DNA from: Vibrio proteolyticus NBRC 13287
GTDB taxonomy: Bacteria > Pseudomonadota > Gammaproteobacteria > Enterobacterales > Vibrionaceae
Assembly (NCBI RefSeq): GCF_000467125.1
Contig: NZ_BATJ01000021.1
Coordinates: 1-64,000, forward strand
Reading direction: 5' to 3'
DNA length: 64,000 bases
The position numbers were made by a program, and so were the translations under genes. The notes under the pieces were generated by a model that saw only the letters and a program-made list of their open reading frames with translations, made no database searches and was not told the DNA's origin. Each line of letters starts with the position of its first letter. The first letter of the stretch is position 1. Below, piece after piece: positions 7,715 to 16,273 of this stretch.

Positions 7715-8761
7715 TTGAAAATCTTGTACGGTGTTCAGGGAACTGGAAATGGGCATATTGCTCGGGCCAGAGCTATGAGCAAAGCGCTGAAGCAGCGTGA
7801 TCTTGAAGTCGATTTTCTCTTCTCCGGCCGTGCGTCGGACAAATACTTTTCCATGGACGACTTTGGGGACTATCAGACCCGGCGGGGGATGACGTTCGTG
7901 ACAGAAAAAGGCCGGGTGAATTACTGGAAAACCGGGCTGAATAACAGCCTGATCCAGCTAAACAAGGAAATCGCAGCATTGGATCTCAGCCGCTACGATC
8001 TGGTGCTGAATGATTTTGAGCCTATCTCAGCCTGGGCGGCAAAAAAGCAGAAGGTCACCTGCATCGGTATCAGCCATCAGAATGCATTTCGCTACCCGGT
8101 GCCGCTGAAAGGAGCCTCCTGGCTGGATAAGCGGGTGATTGAGCATTTTGCGCCGTGTGATCAGCATATCGGTTTGCACTGGTACCATTTTGATCAGCCG
8201 TTGCTGCCGCCAATTGTCCACACCTTGGGTGAGAAAGCGCGCCTAGAGCAGTATGTGCTGGTTTATCTGCCATTTGAATCGGTAGATGATATTTGTGAAC
8301 TTTTGTTTCGTTTCGGCAATCAGCGTTTTGTCTGCTTCCATCCAGCGGTGACAGGCTTGCAAGAGCTGGAAAACGTTACGCTACGTCCGCTGTGCCATCA
8401 GGGTTTTCAACATCACCTGCAGCGTTGCTCGGGTGTGATCGCCAATGGCGGATTTGAGTTGCCTTCCGAGGCGCTGACCTTGGGTAAGAAACTGCTGCTC
8501 AAACCGCTGGCTGGTCAGTTTGAACAGCAGAGCAACGTCGCCACACTGGAAAACCTTGGATTAGCGAGCTCGATGGATTTCTTAGACGCCTCTGCCGTGC
8601 GCAGTTGGCTGGATGAAAAAGAAGCAGAAAGCGTGTCGTACCCGGATGTGGCCGGGGCGATTGCTGACTGGCTGGTTGGTGGTGATTTGTCTGATCCGGC
8701 GTCGCTCAGTCTCGCGTTATGGGAAAAAGTCGATTTTCCCAGTTATGTTATCAATCTGTAA
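7715..8761 (+). CDS. Glycosyltransferase, MJ1255/VC2487 type
   Basis: A 348-residue protein starting at TTG, chosen because GGAGG lies about 9 bp before it and the frame begins MKILYGVQGTGNGHIARARA, a glycine-rich N-terminal motif of GT-B fold enzymes. Near residue 245 is GVIANGGFELPSEAL, resembling the MurG/GT28 nucleotide-sugar region (GGFELPSEAL). It fits the uncharacterised family named after MJ1255 and VC2487. Donor and acceptor are unknown. Tight coupling to a PAP2 phosphatase suggests a lipid or lipid-linked acceptor, but that is inference. A terminator follows at 8867. Confidence 0.85.
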   Translation: MKILYGVQGTGNGHIARARAMSKALKQRDLEVDFLFSGRASDKYFSMDDFGDYQTRRGMTFVTEKGRVNYWKTGLNNSLIQLNKEIAALDLSRYDLVLNDFEPISAWAAKKQKVTCIGISHQNAFRYPVPLKGASWLDKRVIEHFAPCDQHIGLHWYHFDQPLLPPIVHTLGEKARLEQYVLVYLPFESVDDICELLFRFGNQRFVCFHPAVTGLQELENVTLRPLCHQGFQHHLQRCSGVIANGGFELPSEALTLGKKLLLKPLAGQFEQQSNVATLENLGLASSMDFLDASAVRSWLDEKEAESVSYPDVAGAIADWLVGGDLSDPASLSLALWEKVDFPSYVINL

Positions 8762-8866
8762 CGCCGATATTGATCCTGCCTTTTGCTGTACCTATTGACG
8801 TATTCAACGTGTCAATGGGTAAAAAACGCTCAGCTTTGTCACTGATAAAATCATTAGAAAATTATG

Positions 8867-8888
8867 AAAGGGCTAAAAAAGCCCTTTT
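8867..8888 (+). terminator. Terminator after the glycosyltransferase gene
   Basis: The arms AAAGGGCT and AGCCCTTT enclose five A and lead into TTTTATGCTTTTTT. It ends the TetR-PAP2-glycosyltransferase unit. Confidence 0.75.
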
Positions 8889-9112
8889 ATGCTTTTTTAT
8901 AAAAAGATTATATTATTGATTTTTAAAGGCTTTATTGTTATCCAGATAAAAAATACTGATTAATTATCAATCTAGTTGCTAAACCTCGATTGATTCGCTG
9001 ATAGTAAGTGTCGCTCCGCTCTTATCGGGGCGATAAATATAAAAACGACAGGTTATCTATTCCAACCCAAAACAAACCTAGAGCTATCGACGACCATTAA
9101 GAGGCGTAATCA
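8889..9112 (+). promoter_or_regulatory. AT-rich upstream region of leuO
   Basis: About 220 bp without a gene. The first half is very AT-rich (runs of A and T around 8890-8990), the sort of DNA that H-NS and LeuO-type proteins bind. An imperfect hairpin (GTCGCTCCG / CGGGGCGAT) lies near 9010-9034. AAGAGGCG precedes the leuO ATG. I could not fix a single promoter. Confidence 0.45.
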
Positions 9113-10072
9113 ATGTTACAAAAAAAAGATGCAATGAGCGCTATTGCTAGCTACCGAATGGAAAGCACATTACGTGGGGTAGACCTTAACCTGTTGACGG
9201 TATTCGATGCCGTGATGCAGGAACAAAACATCACTCGCGCCGCGCACAATCTGGGCATGTCTCAGCCAGCGGTCAGTAACGCGGTTGCTCGTCTGAAAGT
9301 GATGTTTAATGATGAATTGTTCATGCGTCAGGGACGTGGTATTCAACCCACACAACGCGCTCGCCAGCTGTTTGGTCCGATTCGTCAGGCATTACAGCTG
9401 ATCCGCAATGAGCTGCCAAGCTCGATTTTTTCTCCTGAAACGTCAACTCGTCTGTTCAAACTGGCGATTTGCAGCCCTTGTGACATGCGCTTTGCGCCTA
9501 AGATCATGACTTCCGTGCATGAACAGGCACCGAATGTGCAACTGCATCTGGATGCAGAGTTCGACCGTAAGCTGGCCGAACGTATGCGTTATCAGGAAAT
9601 TGATTTTGTTATTGATTACGCCCGTTTTGATGATCAAGGCTTCTCCAGCACTGAGATTTTTCAGGACGAGCTGGTGGTCGTTGCCGCCAAAGCGCACCCT
9701 CGTGTTCAGGGAGAGGTGAGCGCAGAACAACTGCGTGCAGAGAAACACGCCAAATTGTCGAAGATTCACGGTCAACGCAGTTTTTCCGAGCAGGCATACC
9801 GTGAAATGGATTGTCAGCCTTATTACGAGGGCACCAGTTTAAGTAATGTGCTGTACGTTGTTGGGCAGTCTGAACTGGTAACGATCGCGCCACGCTGGAT
9901 GGTGGAAAATGCCGCCAACAAAGACCAGTTGCAGATGTTGGCGTTGCCGTTTGAGAACGCCAATATCAGCGGATATCTGAGCTGGCATGAATCCAGTGAA
10001 AAAGACAAAGGTCATATCTGGATGCGCGATCAACTGATGATGATCTGTGGCGAAGTGGTGGCATTGTCGTAA
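9113..10072 (+). CDS. leuO: LysR-type regulator LeuO
   Basis: LeuO (319 residues) is a LysR-family regulator that in enterobacteria and vibrios relieves H-NS silencing and controls stress and virulence genes. The N-terminus has the typical LeuO lead-in LRGVDLNLLTVFDAVMQEQN and the helix-turn-helix AAHNLGMSQPAVSNAVARLK (about residues 42-61). The remainder is the two-lobed effector domain. It sits between the leu operon and ilvIH, the position that gave the gene its name. The first ATG has AAGAGG upstream; an internal ATG at codon 8 is possible. An intrinsic terminator follows directly. Confidence 0.93.
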   Translation: MLQKKDAMSAIASYRMESTLRGVDLNLLTVFDAVMQEQNITRAAHNLGMSQPAVSNAVARLKVMFNDELFMRQGRGIQPTQRARQLFGPIRQALQLIRNELPSSIFSPETSTRLFKLAICSPCDMRFAPKIMTSVHEQAPNVQLHLDAEFDRKLAERMRYQEIDFVIDYARFDDQGFSSTEIFQDELVVVAAKAHPRVQGEVSAEQLRAEKHAKLSKIHGQRSFSEQAYREMDCQPYYEGTSLSNVLYVVGQSELVTIAPRWMVENAANKDQLQMLALPFENANISGYLSWHESSEKDKGHIWMRDQLMMICGEVVALS

Positions 10073-10099
10073 GGCAATTTTGGCACCAAACTGACGGTA

Positions 10100-10135
10100 A
10101 AAACCTTGAACGGAGCTCTTCGTTCAAGGTTTTTT
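10100..10135 (+). terminator. Terminator after leuO
   Basis: A perfect 13-bp stem, AAAACCTTGAACG with CGTTCAAGGTTTT, an 8-nt loop and a T run. Confidence 0.9.
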
Positions 10136-10242
10136 ACTATTTAGGTGGCTAACTTTGACGTCTGTCAGTTGCCTTTTCTGGCCTTGATTGTACACTTGTG
10201 CGCTCAAAAAAAGCTTACAGGTGTAAGCCAAAGGTACAAAGC

Positions 10243-12051
10243 ATGGCCAATTTAGATTTTCACATTGTTAAACGTATTCGCGCTCAGATTGCTCAGGGTG
10301 GCGCACGCATTGCTCTGAAGCAGAAAGACGGCGCTGTATGGCAGGGCATCAGCTGGACACAACTGGGGATCGAAATCGATCAGTTGTCACGCGCGCTGCT
10401 GGCACAGGGCATCGCGGTACAGGACAAAGTGGCGATTTTCTCCAACAACATGTCGCGCTGGACCATTGCTGATTTGGCCACGTTGCAAGTTCGCGCGGTG
10501 CCGGTACCCATATACCCGACCAATACGGCGGCGCAGTCCGCGTACATCGTTGACAATGCCGATGCCCGCATACTGTTTGTCGGTGAACAGGCGCAATACG
10601 ATGCGGCATTAAATCTCCTGGAGCAGTGTCCGCAGCTGGAACTGATCGTGGCCATGTCGGATGATGTCGACTTGAGAGATTGCCCGCAAGCGCTGAGCTG
10701 GGAACGCTTTATGGCACAGGGCGAACAGAGCGAGCAAGCTGAGTTGGAACAACGCCTGGAGCAGGCGTGTATGGATGACTTACTCACGCTGATTTATACC
10801 TCTGGTACCACCGGCCAGCCCAAAGGGGTGATGCTCGACTACGCGAACATTGGCGCCCAGTTGGAAGGGCATGATCTGCGTCTGAGTCTCTCTCAGGAGG
10901 ACGTATCACTGTGTTTTCTGCCTTTGTCACACGTTTTTGAGCGCGCCTGGACGTTTTACGTATTGTACAAAGGGGCAACCAACTGTTATCTGCAAGACAC
11001 TATGCAGGTGCGTGACGCTCTAAGTGAAGTTCGTCCGACTGTGATGTGTGCGGTTCCCCGTTTTTACGAGAAAATCTTCTCTGCGATTCACGAAAAAGTC
11101 GCGCGAGCGCCCTTTCTCCGTAAAGTACTGTTCACCTGGGCGGTCAACATGGGGGCCAAAATGTCTCTCTGTCAGCAACAGAATCGCCAACCGTCTCTGT
11201 TGCTGAAAAAATCTTACCGGCTGGCGGATAAACTGGTGCTGTCTAAACTGCGCGATCTGCTCGGCGGACGAATTAATTTCATGCCGTGTGGGGGGGCCAA
11301 ACTGGATGAGACCATCGGGCGCTTTTTCCATGCAATGGGCATCAACGTCAAACTCGGTTACGGTATGACCGAAACCACAGCGACCGTCTCCTGTTGGGAC
11401 GATCGTTGTTTTAACCCTGACTCCATCGGCATGGCGATGCCGGGCGCGCAGGTGAAAATCGGTGACAATAATGAGATTTTAGTCCGCGGACCTATGGTCA
11501 TGCGCGGTTACTACAAAATGCCGGAAGAAACGGCAAAAAGCTTTGACGAGCATGGATTCCTGAAAACTGGCGATGCTGGGCAGATTGATGAGCAGGGGAA
11601 CTTGTTTATTACCGACCGGATCAAAGAGTTGATGAAGACATCCGGTGGTAAATACATTGCCCCGCAAATGATCGAAGGCACGTTAGGCAAAGACCATTTT
11701 ATTGAGCAGATTGCCGTGATCGCCGATACGCGCAAGTTTGTTTCGGCGTTGATCGTACCGTGTTTTGATAGCCTGGAGCAGTACGCGAAAGAGCTGAACA
11801 TTAAGTATCATGATCGAATGGAGCTGATCAAACATCATCAGATTGTTGCCATGTTCGAAGCGCGCATCGCCGACCTGCAACAAGAGCTGGCAAAATTTGA
11901 GCAGGTGAAAAAATTCAAATTGTTGCCGAAAGCCTTCTCAATGGATGACGGTGAACTGACCCCGACGCAGAAACTGCGTCGAAAAGTCATCCATGACCGA
12001 TATCAGGATGAAATCGACGAAATGTACACTGAGAATTCAAAAAAGAGATAA
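10243..12051 (+). CDS. Long-chain fatty-acid CoA ligase (AMP-forming)
   Basis: A 602-residue adenylate-forming enzyme. Motifs in order: LIYTSGTTGQPKGVM (P-loop A3, near residue 182), GYGMTETTATVSCW (A5), GFLKTGDAG (A7) and DRIKELMKTSGGKYIAP (A8/A10). The layout and length resemble the long-chain acyl-CoA synthetases of the ACSL/FadD15 type rather than classical E. coli FadD. It would activate free fatty acids as acyl-AMP and then acyl-CoA, probably at the inner membrane. ATG 10243 is chosen over an upstream GTG because the family motif begins soon after MANLDFHIVKRI and AAAGG lies upstream. It stands alone between two terminators. Confidence 0.9.
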   Translation: MANLDFHIVKRIRAQIAQGGARIALKQKDGAVWQGISWTQLGIEIDQLSRALLAQGIAVQDKVAIFSNNMSRWTIADLATLQVRAVPVPIYPTNTAAQSAYIVDNADARILFVGEQAQYDAALNLLEQCPQLELIVAMSDDVDLRDCPQALSWERFMAQGEQSEQAELEQRLEQACMDDLLTLIYTSGTTGQPKGVMLDYANIGAQLEGHDLRLSLSQEDVSLCFLPLSHVFERAWTFYVLYKGATNCYLQDTMQVRDALSEVRPTVMCAVPRFYEKIFSAIHEKVARAPFLRKVLFTWAVNMGAKMSLCQQQNRQPSLLLKKSYRLADKLVLSKLRDLLGGRINFMPCGGAKLDETIGRFFHAMGINVKLGYGMTETTATVSCWDDRCFNPDSIGMAMPGAQVKIGDNNEILVRGPMVMRGYYKMPEETAKSFDEHGFLKTGDAGQIDEQGNLFITDRIKELMKTSGGKYIAPQMIEGTLGKDHFIEQIAVIADTRKFVSALIVPCFDSLEQYAKELNIKYHDRMELIKHHQIVAMFEARIADLQQELAKFEQVKKFKLLPKAFSMDDGELTPTQKLRRKVIHDRYQDEIDEMYTENSKKR

Positions 12052-12080
12052 AAACCTGCACTCAAGCTGGTTAATCCGAT

Positions 12081-12125
12081 AAAAAGTCCTCCTGCTCAGC
12101 GTGACTGCTGTGGGAGGATTTTTTA
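12081..12125 (+). terminator. Terminator after the acyl-CoA ligase gene
   Basis: AGTCCTCC pairs with GGGAGGATT (one wobble) around a 19-nt region and is followed by six T. Confidence 0.75.
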
Positions 12126-12494
12126 TTGCTTGTTTGCAGATTGGGCGTGGCTCTTTCTTTCATGCGTGTGAGTCTGGTGGTTGTGTTGTGGAATTTTATT
12201 CTTTTTTTTTGCGAAGTGTTAATCATAACCCCCGTATTTTTTCTTCTTTGTGACATCCTTTTCTTATAATTTCCTCTTTTTAAGCATGTTGTTAATGGTG
12301 TGACTTTTGTCACGTTAGACCGCTCAGGAATTACACGCTACAGTGGGAGCTCACTCGTTTTTGTTATGACAGAAACGAGACATAGCCGAAAGAGTGAACG
12401 TATTTCGAATTAGGCTACGAATAAGACCTAGACTATGTAAAACCAGAACAATGGCGCTGACCTAGCGTGATTGGATGCTGGTAAGGAGAAAAAT
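12126..12494 (+). promoter_or_regulatory. Upstream region of ilvIH
   Basis: About 370 bp without a convincing gene. It holds a candidate CRP site at 12299-12314 and a possible weak promoter (TTAGAC 12315-12320, 18 bp, TACAGT 12339-12344). No leader peptide rich in Leu, Val or Ile was found, so attenuation is not indicated. In E. coli ilvIH is controlled by Lrp over a long upstream region; Lrp sites are too degenerate to call by eye here. AAGGAG at 12483 serves ilvI. Confidence 0.5.
12299..12314. promoter_or_regulatory. Candidate CRP binding site upstream of ilvI
   Basis: TGTGA, 6 bp, TCACG: nine of the ten consensus half-site bases (TGTGA-N6-TCACA). It lies about 188 bp before the ilvI ATG. 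Binding is inferred from sequence only. Confidence 0.55.
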
Positions 12495-14216
12495 ATGGCA
12501 ATGTTGTCCGGCGCAGAGATGGTCGTCCAGTCTCTGATCGAAGAGGGCGTAGAGCAGATCTTTGGTTACCCAGGTGGCTCGGTGCTTGATATCTACGATG
12601 CTCTGCATGAAAAAACCGACAAAATCAAACACGTGCTGGTTCGCCATGAACAAGCAGCGACTCACATGGCCGATGGTTATGCTCGTGCAACAGGCAAACC
12701 AGGCGTCGTGTTAGTCTGCTCCGGCCCAGGAGCAACCAATACCATCACCGGCATTGCGACCGCCTACATGGACTCTGTACCGATGATCGTGATTTCAGGC
12801 AACGTGCCAACGAACCTGATCGGCAACGATGCGTTTCAGGAGTGCGATATCGTCGGTGTGTCCCGTCCGGTGGTGAAGCACAGCTTCCTGGTAAAAAATG
12901 CGGAAGATATCCCCGAAACAATTAAAAAAGCCTTCTATATTGCGTCAACGGGTCGTCCAGGCCCTGTGGTGATCGATCTGCCGAAAGATGTGATGAGTCC
13001 GCAGATCAAATTGCCTTATGCCTATCCGGAGACAATCAAAATGCGCTCCTACAACCCGACGACATCCGGCCACAAAGGTCAGATCAAAAAGGCTTTAAAA
13101 GCGCTCCTGGATGCGAAAAAACCGGTGCTGTACATCGGTGGCGGCGCGGTGATTTCCGGCGCCGACGAACAAATTCTTAAACTGGCAGAAGTATTGAACC
13201 TGCCGGTGGTCAGTACCTTGATGGGGCTTGGCGCTTTCCCGGGCACACACCATAACTCTTTGGGTATGTTGGGGATGCACGGCACTTACCAAGCCAACAT
13301 GGCCATGCACAATGCCGATCTGATCTTCGGCATTGGTGTGCGCTTTGATGACCGCACCACCAACAATCTGGAGAAATACTGCCCGGATGCCAAAGTGATG
13401 CACATTGATATAGATCCGTCGTCCATCTCAAAAAATGTGCGGGTCGATCTGCCTATCGTTGGTTCGGCCGAGAAAGTCTTGGACACCATGCTGACACTAC
13501 TGGTTGAACAAGGCGGCACGAACGATGCTGACGCACTGCAAAGCTGGTGGCAGGATATTCAAGGGTGGCGTGATCGCAATTGCCTGGCTTATGAAACTTC
13601 TCCTGAGCGTATCAAACCCCAACAGGTGATAGAAACGCTGCATCGACTGACCAACGGTGATGCTTATGTGGCTTCTGATGTGGGTCAGCACCAGATGTTT
13701 GCGGCGCTGTATTATCCGTTCAATAAGCCGCGGCGTTGGATCAACTCCGGCGGTCTGGGCACGATGGGGTTTGGTTTTCCTGCCGGTCTTGGGGTTAAAT
13801 TTGCCAAGCCGGACGAGGAAGTTGTGGTGGTGACCGGTGACGGCAGTATCCAGATGAACATACAAGAACTGTCAACCGCGATGCAGTACGACATTCCGGT
13901 GAAAATTATCAACCTTAACAACCGTTTCCTCGGCATGGTCAAGCAATGGCAGGACATCATTTATCAGGGGCGTCACTCCAACTCGTATATGGACTCAGTA
14001 CCGGACTTTGCTGCGATTGCAGAAGCGTACGGTCACGTCGGTATCCGTATTTCGACGCCGGACGAACTCGAAGCTGGGCTGAAAAAAGCGTTGGCGATGA
14101 AAGATCGTCTGGTATTCGTCGACATCAATGTGGATGAAACCGAACACGTGTATCCGATGCAGATCAAAGGCGAGGGTATGGATAAGATGTGGCTGAGCAA
14201 AACGGAGAGAACCTGA
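12495..14216 (+). CDS. ilvI: Acetolactate synthase III, large subunit
   Basis: IlvI (573 residues) makes acetolactate and acetohydroxybutyrate from pyruvate, the first shared step to valine, leucine and isoleucine, using thiamine diphosphate, FAD and Mg. Seen: catalytic glutamate in LVRHEQAATHMADGYARATG (near residue 47), and the ThDP/Mg motif GDGSIQMNIQEL near residue 445 ending in NN. ATG 12495 is chosen because AAGGAG lies 7 bp before it; an upstream TTG would add eight residues. It is followed after one base by ilvH, its regulatory subunit. Confidence 0.97.
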   Translation: MAMLSGAEMVVQSLIEEGVEQIFGYPGGSVLDIYDALHEKTDKIKHVLVRHEQAATHMADGYARATGKPGVVLVCSGPGATNTITGIATAYMDSVPMIVISGNVPTNLIGNDAFQECDIVGVSRPVVKHSFLVKNAEDIPETIKKAFYIASTGRPGPVVIDLPKDVMSPQIKLPYAYPETIKMRSYNPTTSGHKGQIKKALKALLDAKKPVLYIGGGAVISGADEQILKLAEVLNLPVVSTLMGLGAFPGTHHNSLGMLGMHGTYQANMAMHNADLIFGIGVRFDDRTTNNLEKYCPDAKVMHIDIDPSSISKNVRVDLPIVGSAEKVLDTMLTLLVEQGGTNDADALQSWWQDIQGWRDRNCLAYETSPERIKPQQVIETLHRLTNGDAYVASDVGQHQMFAALYYPFNKPRRWINSGGLGTMGFGFPAGLGVKFAKPDEEVVVVTGDGSIQMNIQELSTAMQYDIPVKIINLNNRFLGMVKQWQDIIYQGRHSNSYMDSVPDFAAIAEAYGHVGIRISTPDELEAGLKKALAMKDRLVFVDINVDETEHVYPMQIKGEGMDKMWLSKTERT

Positions 14217-14217
14217 T

Positions 14218-14712
14218 ATGAGACACATAATTTCACTGTTAATGGAAAACCAGCCGGGTGCTCTGTCTCGGGTCGTTGGTCTGTTCTCTCAGCGTGGGTA
14301 CAACATCGAATCGCTGAATGTATCCCCAACGGATGATGAAACGTTATCGCGTCTGAACGTCACCACCACATCTGACGAAATGCAGTTGGAGCAAATTCAG
14401 AAACAACTTCACAAGTTGATCGATGTACTGAAAGTACAGGAGGTGTCGGAGCTGGAGCACATCGAACGTGAGCTGCTGCTGGTGAAAGTTAAAGCGAGTG
14501 GTTTCGCCCGGGCGGAAGTGAAACGGACTGCCGATATATTCCGTGGTCAGATCGTTGATGTGACCGCTTCACAGTACACGGTTCAAATTGCGGGAACGGC
14601 CGAGAAACTCGATGCCTTCATTGCCGCATTGTCCGAAGTTACCGATGTGATTGAAGTAGCGCGTAGCGGTGTTGTAGGGATTGCCCGTGGTGAGCGAGCG
14701 CTTAAAGCTTAG
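14218..14712 (+). CDS. ilvH: Acetolactate synthase III, small regulatory subunit
   Basis: IlvH (164 residues) activates IlvI and gives valine feedback inhibition. The N-terminal ACT domain starts at once: RHIISLLMENQPGALSRVVG, then FSQRGYNIESLNV, the ligand-binding edge. The C-terminal half matches the ALS small-subunit domain. It starts one base after the ilvI stop, with GGAGA overlapping the end of ilvI, so the two are translated together. A strong terminator follows. Confidence 0.97.
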   Translation: MRHIISLLMENQPGALSRVVGLFSQRGYNIESLNVSPTDDETLSRLNVTTTSDEMQLEQIQKQLHKLIDVLKVQEVSELEHIERELLLVKVKASGFARAEVKRTADIFRGQIVDVTASQYTVQIAGTAEKLDAFIAALSEVTDVIEVARSGVVGIARGERALKA

Positions 14713-14743
14713 CGTGTTTTATCTGATTCATATCGCGACCAAC

Positions 14744-14772
14744 AAAAAAGGCCACCGTCAGGTGGCCTTTTT
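14744..14772. terminator. Bidirectional terminator between ilvH and serA
   Basis: A perfect stem AAAAAGGCCACC / GGTGGCCTTTTT with a 4-nt loop lies between two convergent genes. Confidence 0.92.
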
Positions 14773-14789
14773 ACGGTTAGAGCATTAGC

Positions 14790-16019
14790 TTAGTGCAGGA
14801 TCCGTGCACGGATGGTACCTTCAATGCCTTTTAGTTTGGCCAATGCCTCTTCTGAACGTTCGGTTTCAACATCAATCACCACATAACCGATGTCTGCCGA
14901 TGTTTGCAGATACTGACCTGCGATGTTAATGCCGTCCTGCGCAAAGATGGTGTTGATTTGAGTCAGGATACCCGGACGGTTGGTGTGAATATGCAGCAGA
15001 CGCGACGTACCGCGATGTTCTGGTAGTGACACTTCCGGGAAATTGACGCTCGATAATGTAGAGCCGTTGTCTGAGTATTTCGCCAGTTTGCCGGCGACTT
15101 CCACCCCGATGTTTTCCTGCGCTTCCTGAGTTGAGCCGCCTACGTGCGGTGTCAGAATCACGTTGTCGAATTTTTGCAGTGGCGATTCGAACGGATCAGC
15201 GTTGGTTTTCGGCTCCACCGGGAACACATCGATCGCTGCGCCAGCCAAATGGCCAGACTCCAGAGCGTGACACAGTGCTGGGATGTCCACGACCGTGCCG
15301 CGCGCCGCATTGATAAATATCGCGCCCGGTTTCATACGTGCGAATTCAGCTTCGCCCATCATGTCTTTGGTTTCTGGCGTTTCTGGTACGTGCAGGGAAA
15401 TCACGTCACATTTGTTGAGCAGTTCGCTCATGGTGTGGATCTGCGTTGCGTTGCCTAACGACAGTTTGTTTTCGATGTCGTAATAATAAACACGCATCCC
15501 CAGGTTTTCAGCGATGATGCCAAGTTGGGTGCCGATATGGCCGTAGCCTATGATACCCAGGCGTTTGCCGCGCGCTTCAAAGGAGTGGTCAGCGCTTTTT
15601 TTCCAGATCCCACGATGGGCGAGGGCATTTTTTTCAGGAATGCCGCGCAGCAGCAACAGAACCTGACCGAGTACCAGTTCGGCCACGCTGCGGGTGTTGG
15701 AAAATGGGGCGTTGAACACGGGGATACCGCGTTTTGCTGCCGCATTCAGATCAACCTGATTCGTACCGATACAGAAACAGCCAATTGCCACCAGTTTTTC
15801 TGCCGAGTCGATCACTTGCTGAGTAATGTTGGTACGGGAACGCAGGCCGATGAAGTGCACATCTTTGACAGCTTCCAGCAGCTCGTCTTCAGGCAGGGAG
15901 CCTTTATGATATTCGATGTTGGTGTAACCGGCAGCTTGCAGCACCTCGACGGCAGACGGGTGCACACCCTCCAGCAGGAGGATTTTGATCTTCTCTTTAT
16001 CCAACGAAACTTTGGCCAT
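14790..16019 (-). CDS. serA: D-3-phosphoglycerate dehydrogenase
   Basis: SerA (409 residues) oxidises 3-phosphoglycerate with NAD, the first step of serine synthesis. The NAD site is LGIIGYGHIGTQLG near residue 155, the active-site histidine lies in ILTPHVGGSTQEAQENIG near residue 290, and the last 75 residues form an ACT domain that binds serine for feedback inhibition. The start at 16019 (MAKVSLDK) matches E. coli SerA and has AAGGA at good distance; an ATG three codons earlier sits right on that ribosome site and is unlikely. Confidence 0.98.
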   Translation of the reverse strand: MAKVSLDKEKIKILLLEGVHPSAVEVLQAAGYTNIEYHKGSLPEDELLEAVKDVHFIGLRSRTNITQQVIDSAEKLVAIGCFCIGTNQVDLNAAAKRGIPVFNAPFSNTRSVAELVLGQVLLLLRGIPEKNALAHRGIWKKSADHSFEARGKRLGIIGYGHIGTQLGIIAENLGMRVYYYDIENKLSLGNATQIHTMSELLNKCDVISLHVPETPETKDMMGEAEFARMKPGAIFINAARGTVVDIPALCHALESGHLAGAAIDVFPVEPKTNADPFESPLQKFDNVILTPHVGGSTQEAQENIGVEVAGKLAKYSDNGSTLSSVNFPEVSLPEHRGTSRLLHIHTNRPGILTQINTIFAQDGINIAGQYLQTSADIGYVVIDVETERSEEALAKLKGIEGTIRARILH

Positions 16020-16222
16020 TATGTTCATCCTTTAAATGGGGAAAGGGGGCTTAACTGGCGCACAGTGTATAAAAGTGACTAAAACTCAGGTTTCAGAGCA
16101 CATCTTATCGGGACGCAAACGTTTTCCCTGTGCGTCTTCTGAACATTAAAGTAACAAAAAAAAATCACTTTGGGTAAGAAAATTACGGAATAAGCCATGC
16201 TTTTTCTAGAGAAAAGTAAAAA

Positions 16223-16246
16223 AAACGGCACCTAATGGTGCCGTTT
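16223..16246 (-). terminator. Terminator after rpiA
   Basis: AAACGGCACC and GGTGCCGTTT form a perfect 10-bp stem with loop TAAT; on the minus strand a long T run follows. Confidence 0.88.
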
Positions 16247-16273
16247 GTAATCAAATGACGGAAATCATGTGCT

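Noticed and set aside
8719..8919. Short plus-strand frame after the glycosyltransferase
   Set aside because: It begins inside the glycosyltransferase gene, runs over the terminator and has no ribosome site.
12071..12313. 80-codon minus-strand frame between the acyl-CoA ligase and ilvI
   Set aside because: It is very rich in Lys, Thr and Ser, overlaps the ligase terminator and the CRP-like site, and shows no domain.
15525..16082. 185-codon plus-strand frame inside serA
   Set aside because: It is antisense to serA and shows no domain.
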